Below are positions 15,681 to 25,459 of a stretch of DNA of 64,000 nt, in pieces (the first letter of the stretch is position 1; the number at the start of each line of letters is the position of its first letter). The notes under the pieces were generated by a model that did not search any database, was not told the DNA's origin, and worked only from the letters and a program-made list of their open reading frames with translations. The stretch comes from UBA6168 sp041741095 (lineage in GTDB: Bacteria; Bacteroidota; Bacteroidia; Chitinophagales; Saprospiraceae). Location: assembly GCA_041741095.1 (NCBI GenBank), contig JBGSKQ010000099.1, positions 1 through 64,000 of the forward strand, given 5' to 3'. The translations under genes and the position numbers were made by a program.

Positions 15681-18600
15681 TTAATTACAGTTTTGCAGTA
15701 TCACCTCAAAAATACCACCCTGCTCCACCACGAAATTCTGGTTCAGCAGCACGCCCGTGTCCGAGATGAAATTCACCACCGTACCATTGGTGATGGTAGA
15801 GTTGTTGGACACCAGTTCGCCTAAGGATTTGTGGTCGCCTGTCGGTACAGGTATGTTGACGATGACCAAGTTGGGGATGCACTCGCCCGTGGCGAAGTTT
15901 TCAGTGCTGCAGCCCGTGGCATCGCCAGTGGCGTTGTAGGGCGTTATTTTCACATAAATCGTAGCGCCATAAGGCAAATAGCCGGGCGGATCGTAGCTTG
16001 TCACGTTGCCCACGTCCACATTGTTCAAAATATCCGTGCCGCCGGGTGTTGTGCCAACCGTCAGTCGGTACCCGGTCGGGCTGCCGGAGGCGGCTGTCCA
16101 GTTCAGCACGGTGTTGGCCGCCACGTTGGTAGCGCCGTTCAGGGGGCTGCTCAGGTTGGTGCAGGCGGGTGGAGGTGTGATTGCCTGGAATACCAATTCG
16201 ACAAACTCCAGCGTCCCTGCGTCGGTGGCTGTGTTATCGCATACCTCCAGCGTCCAGATGCCATTGGGGTTGATGCCCGTATTGAAGTCTGCAAAATCGC
16301 CTTCCGGTATAAAAGAACCGATAAAAGGTGAGGCACCCGCCGTGACGGACGTGGCAGCGCCCATGCTGAAATTGGTAAAATTGGCGCAAGCAGGATCGGT
16401 GGGGTCGCCATAGTTGTCGCCGCTGCTCCCATTGCCGGTTGACAATTCAATAGTGGTATTGTCAGGTGAAATGAGCCTGATGTCTAGGTCGGCGTCCCAA
16501 GTATGGGCCGCAATAAATTTCACATTGGACAAGACTACGTTCGTACCAAGCAGCGTACCAGGCGCCCCTGTCACGTTGATGGGGAAACGGTTGGCAGGGG
16601 TGCAGGAACCGTCGAGTATTACCAAACCCAACTGGCAGGCACTTGGATTGGGCAAGGCGATGATGGTGGTGAAGCTTTGCTCCGCACAGGCAGTGGCATC
16701 GCCGTCGGCGTTGTAGGGGGTTATTTTAACATAAACGGGAATGCCAAAGGGGAAATCGCCCGGCGGGTTGAAGGTGGTCACGTTGCCCACATCGAAGTTG
16801 TTCAATATCTCGCCGCCGCCCGGCGTCGTGCCGACCGTTAATTTGTAGCCCGTCGGGCCGCCAGTGGCCGCCGCCCAAGTCAAGGGGGCCGTCAAGGCCA
16901 CGTTGGTGGCACCGTTAGCCGGGCTGGTCAAATTGGTACAGGAAGGCGGTACCAACAGCGACTCGAACACCAATTCAACAAATTCAAGGGTTCCATCGTC
17001 GAATTGTTCATCATCACAAACTTCTAATGTCCAAACGCCATTGGGATTGGCACCCGTATTGAAAGTGGCAAAATTGCCTTCGGGTATAAAAGAACCGACG
17101 AAAGGCGCCACACCAATAGTGATGGACGTGGCAGCGCCCATGCTGAAGTTGGTCACACTCGTACAGGTGGCATCCGCCGGGTTTCCATAGTTATCGCCAC
17201 TGCTGCCATTGTCGGTTGACAATTCCACGGTGGTGTTGTCTGGTGAAATGAGCCTGATGTCCAGGTCGGCATCCCAGGTATGTGCTATGGTCAGTTTCAC
17301 GTTCGTGAGGGTCACGTTCGTGCCAAGCTGTGTACCGGCCACGCCCGTCACGTTGATGGGGAAACGGTTGGCCACTGTGCAGCTATTGTCGGCAATGGGC
17401 AAGCCAAGCTGGCAAGCGGAGGGGTTGGACAGCACGGTGTTGGTCATAAAGCTTTCTTCCGTGCAGCCGATGGCATCACCGTTGGCGTTGTAGGGGGTTA
17501 TTTTTACAAAAATGGTGGCACTGGTCGGGAAGTCGCCGGGCGGGTCGAAAGTAGTGACATTGCCCACGTCCACATTGTTCATGATCTGGCCGCCACCTGC
17601 CGTGGTGCCCACGGTCAGCCTGTAGCCCGTAGGGCTGTTGCTTGCCGCGGCCCAGGTGAGGGTGGCAGTGGGCAAAACACCAGTAGCGCCGCTCACGGGA
17701 CTGGTGAGGCTGGTACAGGATGGAAAAAGGGTAGATCCCAAGGTGGCGGTATATAAACCACGACCATGCGAGGCAGCGGCGACCATGTTGTCGGCAGCGC
17801 GGTACTGCAACATGTCCATCCTCGTATTGGCCAGGCCCACGTTGGTGGGGTCCCAGTCGGTGGCGCCAGCGTTGATGTTGTCGGTTGACCAAACGCCCAG
17901 TTCCGTGGCGATAAGCGCCTGATCGGTGTTGTTGGGGTTGAACATGCCCCAGCGAACGGGCATATCCGGCAGGTTGCCCTCGAAGCTCGTCCAAGTGCCA
18001 GTATTGCCTGCAATGATCAGTTCGTAAATGCTGTTGACCCCAAAATTGGAGCGGCATACCATGAGGCGGTTGGAGTTGGTGGGGTCAATGTCAATGGAAG
18101 AAACATAAGCGGCTGTAGGCCCCGTAAAAGTCGTGACAGTGGGGGCACCAGTATGGGCATTCTCCACCCGGTACACATTGCCAGCGTCGTCGCCCATCCA
18201 CACCCGGTTGGCATTGGCAGGATCGCAGGTGACGGTAGAGACCTGCCCGGCAAAACCTGCATTGACTACAGCGGAGGTATTCCCTGCCGTGCTGGGGTCG
18301 TCCCAGCGGAAATAAAAGCCGGCATCGTGCGCGGCGTACAACCTGTTGTTGATATTGTCATAGTCGCCGGGGTTGATGAAGCGGCCGCTATTGTTGAAGA
18401 AGCGGGTAGTAACGGAACCGCCGCCGTTGGTGCTCACCCAGTAGTTGTTGCGCACATAGGCTGATATTTGGATCAGGGAATTGTTCTGATCAATATGGCA
18501 AAAACCACCGTCGCCACCCGTGAACTCTGTGGTGTTGCCCAGGCCTGCCGCCGTGAATTTCTGCGTACCGTTGTCCTGGGCACCTGCCAGAAAGTAGTTG

Positions 18601-20102
18601 CTGCCAGTGGATGGGTGCATGGCGCAGGCGTAAAACTGGGTTACATTGTAGCCCGTATTTTTTGAATTAAAAGTTGGCAAGGCCGCCGTAGCATTGGCCG
18701 TATGGAAAATGCCGCCGTCCGTGCCCCAGATGGCACTTGTGCTGCTGCCATTTACAAAGACAATTGCATGGTGGTCGGCATGGACAAAGTCCTGGCCCGT
18801 GCAGTTTGCCCCCGTCCAGCTTGTAACCTGTGTCCAGTTGTTGCCGCCGTCGCTGGAGCGCAGGGCGTCCACGCCGCCTACATACACCTTTTGGGCATCG
18901 TTGGGGTCAACGGCCATGATCAGGTCGTACCAGGCCTGCCCGCGGGTGAACTCAGTTTCGGGAGTTCCGTTGTCGCAAAATCCAGGCACGGCCAGCGAAG
19001 TCCACGAAGCCCCCGCAGTAGTAGAGCGAAAAAAGAAATCGGCGCTATTGCTGCCGCTGCCTTGGCACACGGCATACACGCGGTTGGCGTCGCTGGGTGC
19101 TGTGGCCAGTTCTATCCGCTCATAAGTGCCAGTGGCCGGGGTAATTTCCGTCCAGTTGCCAAGCGCCCCCACGTTGGCACCGTGGGTGGTGGCATCTGAT
19201 TTGAAAATATTGCCGGTGGAAAAAATGCCGAGGCTGGCATAAACGTCGCCGTCGGCACCCAACTCCAAGTCAGAAGCGCTGTTGTTAGCACCAGCGCCCA
19301 CACTCGATCCAAGTACCTGTGCCCAGGAAGTGCCACCGTCGGTCGAGCGCCTCACGCCACTGCGGGTAGCCGCGTACAGGTTGCCGGAATTGTCAATGAG
19401 CAAGTCCTGTACATAATGAAAACTGGCGTTATTGGTAGCGGCGATCTGGGCCCAGGTGGTACCGCCATTGGTGGTTTTCCAAATACCCAGGCCACGCACA
19501 GCGTCCAGGTTGAAGTAGCCCTCGCCCGTTCCAAAATAAATGATGCTCGAATTGGCCGGATCCTGCTTGATGGAGGAAATGGCCATGTTGTCGAAAAAGT
19601 CATTCACCTTGACCCAGGTCGGCGAGGCGTTGTTGAAATTGGTGGTTTTCCAAAGGCCGCCCGCAACGCCGCCAGCCCAAACGGTGTTGCCCGTGCCATC
19701 GGAGGCGTCCACCAAGATGGCGCGTGTGCGTCCCCCAACGTTGTTGGGGCCCCGCTCCGTCCAGGCGATGCCGGGAATGGCCGTTTCGGCCATCTGTTGT
19801 AGTTTTTCTTTCGCAAAATTCCGGGCTACTATCAGGCGCTCGCTCGGGATGGTGTTCAGCTTGGGGTCGTGCGTCATGTTGAACTCGTGCAGGTAGCGCT
19901 CCAGGTTGGCGGCCTTTTTGGCCTCTGGGTTTTCTTCTTCTTCAAAATCCATTTCGTGATCTCCGTCGTCGCGTTCCTCCGTTTTTCTATCGTCTTTTTC
20001 CCTTGTGTGTTGTTCATTTTGGGCAAAAAGAAGGTTGGAAAAAAAAGCAAAACACAGGGCAATCAGCCATGCCCGGGCAGGGAAGTCGAATAGGGTGTCC
20101 AT
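15681..20102 (-). CDS. Giant secreted sortilin/BNR-propeller protein with two P domains
   Basis: A 1473-residue protein. The signal peptide (AWLIALCFAFFSNLLFAQ) is followed by a charged Asp/Glu/Lys stretch. Next comes a ten-bladed-type sortilin/BNR propeller (repeats such as GIWKTTNGGTTWAQI and RSSDGGNNWTQV, to about residue 800). After that come three fibronectin-like modules (PTGYRLTVGTTPGG...) alternating with two proprotein-convertase P domains (TWDADLDIRLISPDNTT, GVWTLEVCDDE). The module pairs are near-duplicates at DNA level (about 16.0-16.7 and 16.7-17.5 kb). The C-terminus (TGVLLNQNFVVEQGG, then FEVILQNCN) is the shared Cys-ending domain. Such proteins are exported surface or extracellular proteins in gliding Bacteroidota; the ligand is unknown. 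Confidence 0.88.
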   Translation of the reverse strand: MDTLFDFPARAWLIALCFAFFSNLLFAQNEQHTREKDDRKTEERDDGDHEMDFEEEENPEAKKAANLERYLHEFNMTHDPKLNTIPSERLIVARNFAKEKLQQMAETAIPGIAWTERGPNNVGGRTRAILVDASDGTGNTVWAGGVAGGLWKTTNFNNASPTWVKVNDFFDNMAISSIKQDPANSSIIYFGTGEGYFNLDAVRGLGIWKTTNGGTTWAQIAATNNASFHYVQDLLIDNSGNLYAATRSGVRRSTDGGTSWAQVLGSSVGAGANNSASDLELGADGDVYASLGIFSTGNIFKSDATTHGANVGALGNWTEITPATGTYERIELATAPSDANRVYAVCQGSGSNSADFFFRSTTAGASWTSLAVPGFCDNGTPETEFTRGQAWYDLIMAVDPNDAQKVYVGGVDALRSSDGGNNWTQVTSWTGANCTGQDFVHADHHAIVFVNGSSTSAIWGTDGGIFHTANATAALPTFNSKNTGYNVTQFYACAMHPSTGSNYFLAGAQDNGTQKFTAAGLGNTTEFTGGDGGFCHIDQNNSLIQISAYVRNNYWVSTNGGGSVTTRFFNNSGRFINPGDYDNINNRLYAAHDAGFYFRWDDPSTAGNTSAVVNAGFAGQVSTVTCDPANANRVWMGDDAGNVYRVENAHTGAPTVTTFTGPTAAYVSSIDIDPTNSNRLMVCRSNFGVNSIYELIIAGNTGTWTSFEGNLPDMPVRWGMFNPNNTDQALIATELGVWSTDNINAGATDWDPTNVGLANTRMDMLQYRAADNMVAAASHGRGLYTATLGSTLFPSCTSLTSPVSGATGVLPTATLTWAAASNSPTGYRLTVGTTAGGGQIMNNVDVGNVTTFDPPGDFPTSATIFVKITPYNANGDAIGCTEESFMTNTVLSNPSACQLGLPIADNSCTVANRFPINVTGVAGTQLGTNVTLTNVKLTIAHTWDADLDIRLISPDNTTVELSTDNGSSGDNYGNPADATCTSVTNFSMGAATSITIGVAPFVGSFIPEGNFATFNTGANPNGVWTLEVCDDEQFDDGTLEFVELVFESLLVPPSCTNLTSPANGATNVALTAPLTWAAATGGPTGYKLTVGTTPGGGEILNNFDVGNVTTFNPPGDFPFGIPVYVKITPYNADGDATACAEQSFTTIIALPNPSACQLGLVILDGSCTPANRFPINVTGAPGTLLGTNVVLSNVKFIAAHTWDADLDIRLISPDNTTIELSTGNGSSGDNYGDPTDPACANFTNFSMGAATSVTAGASPFIGSFIPEGDFADFNTGINPNGIWTLEVCDNTATDAGTLEFVELVFQAITPPPACTNLSSPLNGATNVAANTVLNWTAASGSPTGYRLTVGTTPGGTDILNNVDVGNVTSYDPPGYLPYGATIYVKITPYNATGDATGCSTENFATGECIPNLVIVNIPVPTGDHKSLGELVSNNSTITNGTVVNFISDTGVLLNQNFVVEQGGIFEVILQNCN

Positions 20103-20350
20103 ATTTCAGTTGGTTATTTGATGAATGAAATAATAATTACCAAAAAATTTTAGGCAAAAAAGTAAAGTGCCATTTCCATGATGATAAGCATCTGCAACAG
20201 CCTCTAAGAATGGGATTTCAGCAAGAAAAGGATGAATTGGCTGGCTTGAGTGCCTTATTAAGTTACCGTGCGCCAAATTTAGAAGAAAGAAAAAAAGAAA
20301 GGGTGCCACAGAGCCTATAATTTGTTGAGAAACCAAAAATAAATGTTGGA

Positions 20351-21025
20351 TCAGATAATTTTCACCAGGCGGATCATCATTTTCAGCCCCGTCCACAGCC
20401 CTTGGCCCTTGCTCATGGTGTCGGGCGTATAGACCACGCTGATGGGGGCTTCGTGCCAAGTGGCTTTCAGCAGTTTGATATAGCGGATGATTTCGATACA
20501 AAACTCAAAGCCATTCCTGTTGATGGCCGCGTTCCGGGCGAACTCGGCGCGGAATGCTTTCATGCCCGATTGGCTGTCGTTGACCCAAAGCCCGGTAAGC
20601 AGGTAGGTGACGAGATTTCCCACGGCGTTGTAGGCTTGCCTGGTGAGCGGTATGTCGTTGTTGTTGCCAAAAAACCGGCTGCCGATCACCACGTCCACTT
20701 TCTTTTCCAGCAGCGCCCCTACCAGCGCGTTGATGTCGTCGGGCAGGTGCTGGTGGTCGCCGTCAATGGTAACGATAATCTCCGCTCCCCGTGCCAACGC
20801 GTATTCGATGCCTGTACGGGTAGCTGCCCCAGCGCCGAGGTTCACCCAGTGGCGCAGCACCGTGGCACCGAAAGATCGGGCCACCTCTCCCGTATTGTCC
20901 GCACTGCCGTCATCCACCACTACCACGTTCCGGTAGTTGAGCAACTGTAGGTGGCGGAGCACGCCGCCGATGCGCGTGGCCTCGTCCTTTGCAGGGATGA
21001 CTATGTACAGATGTTCTATGTTCAT
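20351..21025 (-). CDS. Family 2 glycosyltransferase, dolichol-phosphate-mannose-synthase type
   Basis: 224 residues, a complete soluble GT-A domain. It has VIPAKDEATRIGGVL at the N-terminus, the nucleotide-binding VVVDDGSADNT, and the DxD-like TIDGDHQHLP, as in DPM1/undecaprenyl-phosphate glycosyltransferases. It lacks C-terminal membrane spans. It likely loads a sugar onto a polyprenyl phosphate used by membrane GT-C enzymes. It is last in a minus-strand run with two polytopic proteins upstream (gap 36 bp), which suggests it supplies their lipid-linked donor (inference). Confidence 0.88.
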   Translation of the reverse strand: MNIEHLYIVIPAKDEATRIGGVLRHLQLLNYRNVVVVDDGSADNTGEVARSFGATVLRHWVNLGAGAATRTGIEYALARGAEIIVTIDGDHQHLPDDINALVGALLEKKVDVVIGSRFFGNNNDIPLTRQAYNAVGNLVTYLLTGLWVNDSQSGMKAFRAEFARNAAINRNGFEFCIEIIRYIKLLKATWHEAPISVVYTPDTMSKGQGLWTGLKMMIRLVKII

Positions 21026-21061
21026 GGCAAAAAACGGACAGTAAATATAGTGCTTCCTACT

Positions 21062-22510
21062 TTATTTTATTTTAAAAATAGCATACGAACCCATTTCCCT
21101 TACATCACCAAAAACCCCATATTTATACTGCACCTCGCCGTTGGATGTTTCCTGTAGCACGCGGTTGGTGGCCATCAGTTCTATCTCAGGGTTTTGGTAC
21201 AACAAAAGCAAGAATTTTTTGTAGCGCTCCACCAGTGACTGCTCCGGCGTGCGGTCGCCCGATGGGGTATTGAAATCCACCATCAGATAGCGGAAGCCGG
21301 AGGCTTTCAGCAGGGCGGTCACTTGCACCTTGGTTTGGTATTTTGAAATGATCTGGTTGAACAGATCCAATTGGTTGTCCTTGAAAATGCGCTTGTCGTT
21401 GGCACGGATGAAAAAATTGAACCGCGTGCCCACGCTGTAGATCAGCGATTTATCTTCCGCATTGATGCTGCGCAGGGCATTCCCCAGGCCGGGGTAATAG
21501 GCATCGTACACCTTCTCTTCCGTGAAATCGCCGGTCAGGTACTGTACGTATGCCGGGTCGTATATGCGCTTGCCCGCATTTTTGTCGTTGGCCAAAATAC
21601 TGAGGTTCAAATTGGAAAAGCGGTGTACAAAGCCAATCAGCAGGTACAGTCCCACCACGCCCAGGAAAGCATACTTTCCTACCTGCCCGGCCAGCCCCCC
21701 TACCCTACCCTGCGCCAACATGGTGCTGAACACAAAAGCCGTGAGCAAGGGAATGGCCAGCAGCCCGTACCACACGATGCCCGCCGACAGCATCAGCCAA
21801 AAGAACAAATAGGCATACGTGAAATAGAGCAGGCTTTTTTGCGGCAAGGCCAAATGGCGGAAACGCCAGGCCCCTATGTAAAAAAACACGGCAAACAACA
21901 ATAGTAAAAACGGATAGGTCACCGCATCGGCATTGCCGGAAAACTGCAACAGCACTGGCTCGATGGCATTTTGATAAATACCGAAGAAGATTTGATAAAA
22001 ATGGGCGCAAACAACGCCCACAGGAGCTTCCCCGAAAGATGTGCTGGCCAAATATTGGCCCACGTCGGCAGGTTTCACCAAGCTCAAAACTTTGCCGGAA
22101 ATATAACCGTTAGCCGTGGAAATGACCACGAGGAAAAAGCACGAAAGCACGACCACTACAGGCGGCAACCAAGCCTTCCATCCCTTTTTCCCGCCACTCG
22201 TCAGGCCCAGCAGCACGGCAATCGGCACGAAGATGAGCAACAAAACACCCGTGTCGAGGATGGGCAAATAGACGTTGCTGTTCATCGTGAGGTCGTAGGG
22301 CAGGCTCAGGTAGCGGACGGGCAGAATTTCGTAGCCCAAGTACCGCTGTATTTCCACGCGCACGGCATTGCTATCGTCAGGGGCTACAGCAGCGATGGGG
22401 TTTGGGTTGGTTCCATAGAGGAAATAAGCGGCCAGGGCAGTCGCCACCAGTACGGCGGCAGCAGCCCAGTCAAGCCATTTTGGCGTATGGAGTGTATGGT
22501 CAGTTGCCAT
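21062..22510 (-). CDS. Polytopic membrane protein, probable C-terminal partner of the GT-C-like protein upstream
   Basis: 482 residues with about eight hydrophobic spans and a soluble C-terminal domain (about 320-482, including NAGKRIYDPAYVQYLTGDF). I do not recognise a named family. The start overlaps the end of the upstream gene by 11 bp. The upstream protein ends without the soluble C-terminal domain usual for large membrane glycosyltransferases, and this one begins with only a short tail before its first span. The two may be halves of one long GT-C-type protein, split by a frameshift or naturally separate. Confidence 0.7.
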   Translation of the reverse strand: MATDHTLHTPKWLDWAAAAVLVATALAAYFLYGTNPNPIAAVAPDDSNAVRVEIQRYLGYEILPVRYLSLPYDLTMNSNVYLPILDTGVLLLIFVPIAVLLGLTSGGKKGWKAWLPPVVVVLSCFFLVVISTANGYISGKVLSLVKPADVGQYLASTSFGEAPVGVVCAHFYQIFFGIYQNAIEPVLLQFSGNADAVTYPFLLLLFAVFFYIGAWRFRHLALPQKSLLYFTYAYLFFWLMLSAGIVWYGLLAIPLLTAFVFSTMLAQGRVGGLAGQVGKYAFLGVVGLYLLIGFVHRFSNLNLSILANDKNAGKRIYDPAYVQYLTGDFTEEKVYDAYYPGLGNALRSINAEDKSLIYSVGTRFNFFIRANDKRIFKDNQLDLFNQIISKYQTKVQVTALLKASGFRYLMVDFNTPSGDRTPEQSLVERYKKFLLLLYQNPEIELMATNRVLQETSNGEVQYKYGVFGDVREMGSYAIFKIK

Positions 22511-24128
22511 GGCCGCTCAGGTTTTTTTCTAAAATAGGAAGGCTGATGTCGGGTGAAGCTGCCTTTCCGTTCATCAGGGCCGTGGGGGAAAGGCTGCGCG
22601 TTTCGGCGAAGTTTTTCACCACCCAGGGCACAAAAGTGAGTAGGGCAAACGCGCCATATACAACGCTCAGTTTTAGGCTTTTTTGGAAATGAGAACTGTT
22701 AGCCAAAAAGCTGCCCGCAAACAACAGCAGTGCCGCCGCCAATATGCCCCATTGCAGCAGGCCCGCCCCCAGGTGGAACTGGCGCAGGCCGCCGAAGTCG
22801 TCGAGTTTTACCAAAAAAACCAAAAAAAGGCTGGCCAGGAACATGGCCCAAAAACCCCGCCTGCCGTGATAGGCGTACCAGAGCGCAATGAGCAGCGCAA
22901 AGGCAAAATAGGTAGTGGTCAGTTTGATGCCCAGGGCAAAGCCGGACATCAGGCCCATCCAGGCTATTTCGGGGGGAAAGGGCAGTTTTTTAAAAATGGC
23001 CGTCTTGCCATTATCGGCTGCCGTTTTCGCAGTTTCATTTTTTCCAAAACCACTGCCCACGTAGTCCAGCAAAACCAGCAGGATGCAGAGGCTGACGAAG
23101 AGCAGGCCGAGGTCTATTTTCAGCTCGGCAGATGACTGCACGGTGACGGCGGGCGTGATGGAAAAGGCCAGTATGGCCAGCAGCGAATAATTGGCATCCA
23201 GCTTCAGCCACCTGCGGCACAGGGCGTACAGCGCGAAGGCGGCCAGTATGCCCCCCAGGTTGGACAGGGCCAGGCTGACCTCCGTCGAGTTGAACAGCAC
23301 ATAGCCCAAAGACATCAGGATGGACCAATTGTAGGGCTGAAAACCCTCCACCAGCCCGTGCTGCCCACCGATGAGCGAGGGCAGGTTGGCATAGACCGTG
23401 AGCGAGTCGAAGCCCGCTGGCATTGGCACGTTGACCGCCGTAAAATTGATGCCCATCAGCAACACCAGCAAGAAAAAACTGCCAGCGCCCACCCAACTCA
23501 ATCCGCTATCTGTGGCGAGGGGCTGCCAAAGGCTTTTTTTCAAAAAAAACAGGGCTTTTTTCCTGCCAAAAAACAGCAATACGGCCAAGCAGGGATACAG
23601 CAGAAAGCCATGCAGCAGGCCTATGGCACCCAACAGGAAACTGAACAGCACCAAGCCCATGATGCCGGTGGCGATGGCGATCATGGTGCCTTCCAGGCCA
23701 TCTATTTTTAAGTTTAAAAAATCGTTGATGAAACTGCCCAGCACATACGTGGCCAAGGCGAGGGAGTAAACGGCCAAGGCCGTGCCGCCCACTTGGCCCA
23801 GCACGTGGATGGCGCGCATTGCATTGAAGCCACCGCCCGGCACCAAGGCATTGAAGGCCGCCCCAACCGTAACAAGCGACACGACCATCATCAAAAGGAA
23901 AACTGCCAGGCCATTGAAGAGGTGCGCCCGCTGTTTGATGCGGCCATATTTTAGCACCAGCCAAGTGGAGCCGGCCCCGATGGCGAGCAGCGCCAGGGCC
24001 ATTCCGCTGTACTGAAAATGGACAAAGGAGAGGTAGTAGCTGGGATGTTTTTGCCAGTAATCCAAAAAAATAAACAGCACCCAGCCAAGCAGGAAGAGGA
24101 TTGTCAATATCCGGGGGAATATTCGCAT
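22500..24128 (-). CDS. Polytopic GT39/GT-C-like membrane protein
   Basis: The start is set at ATG 24128 (MRIFPRILTILFLLGW), which opens directly into the first membrane span. The longer frame upstream reads through a GTGTTT-repeat region and is not credible. The 542 residues hold about 13 spans. A periplasmic loop carries NVPMPAGFDSLTVYANLP and QPYNWSILMSLGYVLFNSTE, as in dolichyl-phosphate-mannose-type transferases. It probably transfers a lipid-linked sugar on the outer face of the inner membrane. It is first in a three-gene run ending with the DPM-type glycosyltransferase. Confidence 0.7.
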   Translation of the reverse strand: MRIFPRILTILFLLGWVLFIFLDYWQKHPSYYLSFVHFQYSGMALALLAIGAGSTWLVLKYGRIKQRAHLFNGLAVFLLMMVVSLVTVGAAFNALVPGGGFNAMRAIHVLGQVGGTALAVYSLALATYVLGSFINDFLNLKIDGLEGTMIAIATGIMGLVLFSFLLGAIGLLHGFLLYPCLAVLLFFGRKKALFFLKKSLWQPLATDSGLSWVGAGSFFLLVLLMGINFTAVNVPMPAGFDSLTVYANLPSLIGGQHGLVEGFQPYNWSILMSLGYVLFNSTEVSLALSNLGGILAAFALYALCRRWLKLDANYSLLAILAFSITPAVTVQSSAELKIDLGLLFVSLCILLVLLDYVGSGFGKNETAKTAADNGKTAIFKKLPFPPEIAWMGLMSGFALGIKLTTTYFAFALLIALWYAYHGRRGFWAMFLASLFLVFLVKLDDFGGLRQFHLGAGLLQWGILAAALLLFAGSFLANSSHFQKSLKLSVVYGAFALLTFVPWVVKNFAETRSLSPTALMNGKAASPDISLPILEKNLSGHGN

Positions 24129-24273
24129 GGATTGGGTATTGGATTTTGTTTTGCCAAGCTTTGGAAGAAAATTCCAAGCCAAACACCTATTGGAATTTAC
24201 AATTTCAAAAAAAACAACATTTGGCCGCTCTTTGCCGTACACTTGTGCCGGGCCGGATGATTGGTGTGTTTGC

Positions 24274-24329
24274 GTGTTTTTGTGTTTATGTGTTTTCGGG
24301 GCACAGCAAACACATACGCACAAAAACAC
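24274..24329. repeat. GTGTTT-rich inverted repeat in a divergent promoter region
   Basis: 22-base arms (24274-24295 and 24308-24329) match at 20 positions and enclose TCGGGGCACAGC. The left side continues as GTGTTT-type near-tandem units from about 24266. It lies between the divergent starts at 24128 and 24413, a span of 284 bp otherwise without a gene. Confidence 0.6.
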
Positions 24330-24412
24330 CTCCCTTCACAGATTTTTCAAAGCAGCAGAAATTTTTGCCGAAGAACTTTTAGCTGGTCCAACGCATTTTT
24401 CCATCCGTTTTT

Positions 24413-25459
24413 ATGACCAATGTACCTGTCATCGTCCTCAATTGGAAAGGCATCGGCGATACGCTGGAATGCGTGGATTCGTTGATGCGGCAAAGCTATC
24501 CAAATTTCACAATTTGGCTGGTGGACAATGGCTCCGGCGCAGCGGAAGCGCAGTTGCTGCAAGAACATTTTGGCCACAATCCAAAGGTAAAGTTGATATT
24601 GAACCCCGAAAACTTAGGCTTTACCCGCGGCAACAATGCTGTTTTGAGGGAAATATTGGCCCTGCCCAAGCCGCCCGAATACGTGGCCTTGCTCAACAAC
24701 GACACGACCGTAGAGCCAGATTGGCTGCAAAACCTGATCCGCTGCGCCGATGAGACCGGGGCGGGCATGGTGGCCAGCAAAATGGTGAACTACTTCGACC
24801 GCCGCTTTATGGACAATGCCGGCCACCGGATGCTGAACACCGCCGAAATCATCCCCATCGGCCATACCGAGCCTGTCGGGCAGTTTGACAAAAGGTTTGA
24901 AAACATGGGGAGCTGCGCCGGGGCCACGCTCTACTTGGTGCCCATGCTGCAGCACATCGGCATTTTCGACGAGTACTTTGACACGGGCTACGAAGACGCC
25001 GAACTGGGCGCAAGGGCAGTGGTGCTGGGCTACAAAAGCGTCTTTGAGCCAAGTGCAGTCGTTTACCACAAAATCAGCCAGTCGGTGGGCAAAATCATGA
25101 ACTACGAGTACCTGGTGAAAATCCAGTTGAACATTTTTTACAGCTTTTTCAAACTCATGCCCTGCCCTGCCCTACTGCTCAACCTGCCCTCGCTCGTGTT
25201 CAAATATGGCGCTGTGCTGCTGATTGACGTGCTGTTTTTCAGGTGGCGTTTTTTGAAAATGATGTGCGACGCCATCTACCGCACGCTCTTTCAGGAAATG
25301 GGGCGCATTCGCCAGGCTAGGCGGGCTTTTTTCCAAAAACACCGCCCCGTGAGCAGCGGGCCTATTTTGAAAAAAATGGAGTTTTTTCTTTGGTTCGACA
25401 TCAAGCGCTTTGTCAAATACGTGTTGCTGCGCAAGCCGACTACCTTTGAGAAACATTGA
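24413..25459 (+). CDS. Family 2 glycosyltransferase, rhamnosyltransferase-like
   Basis: 348 residues. The GT-A fold is shown by VIVLNWKGIGDTLECVDSL, WLVDNGSG, NPENLGFTRGNNAVLR and the metal-binding LLNNDTTVEPDWL. A C-terminal amphipathic/hydrophobic stretch (about 225-275) probably associates with the membrane. Enzymes of this kind add rhamnose or other deoxyhexoses to surface polysaccharides. Its 3' end overlaps the convergent VanZ-like gene by 20 bp. Confidence 0.88.
   Translation: MTNVPVIVLNWKGIGDTLECVDSLMRQSYPNFTIWLVDNGSGAAEAQLLQEHFGHNPKVKLILNPENLGFTRGNNAVLREILALPKPPEYVALLNNDTTVEPDWLQNLIRCADETGAGMVASKMVNYFDRRFMDNAGHRMLNTAEIIPIGHTEPVGQFDKRFENMGSCAGATLYLVPMLQHIGIFDEYFDTGYEDAELGARAVVLGYKSVFEPSAVVYHKISQSVGKIMNYEYLVKIQLNIFYSFFKLMPCPALLLNLPSLVFKYGAVLLIDVLFFRWRFLKMMCDAIYRTLFQEMGRIRQARRAFFQKHRPVSSGPILKKMEFFLWFDIKRFVKYVLLRKPTTFEKH

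Noticed and set aside
20106..20501. Minus-strand ORF between the propeller protein and the DPM-type glycosyltransferase
   Set aside because: It overlaps the glycosyltransferase out of frame and the rest reads as non-coding.
22129..24329. Longer start (24329) for the GT-C-like gene
   Set aside because: The extra 67 residues come from the GTGTTT repeat and precede the natural membrane-start ATG at 24128.
24127..24753. Plus-strand ORFs through the divergent promoter region
   Set aside because: They translate the GTGTTT repeats into Cys/Val runs and overlap the GT2 gene.
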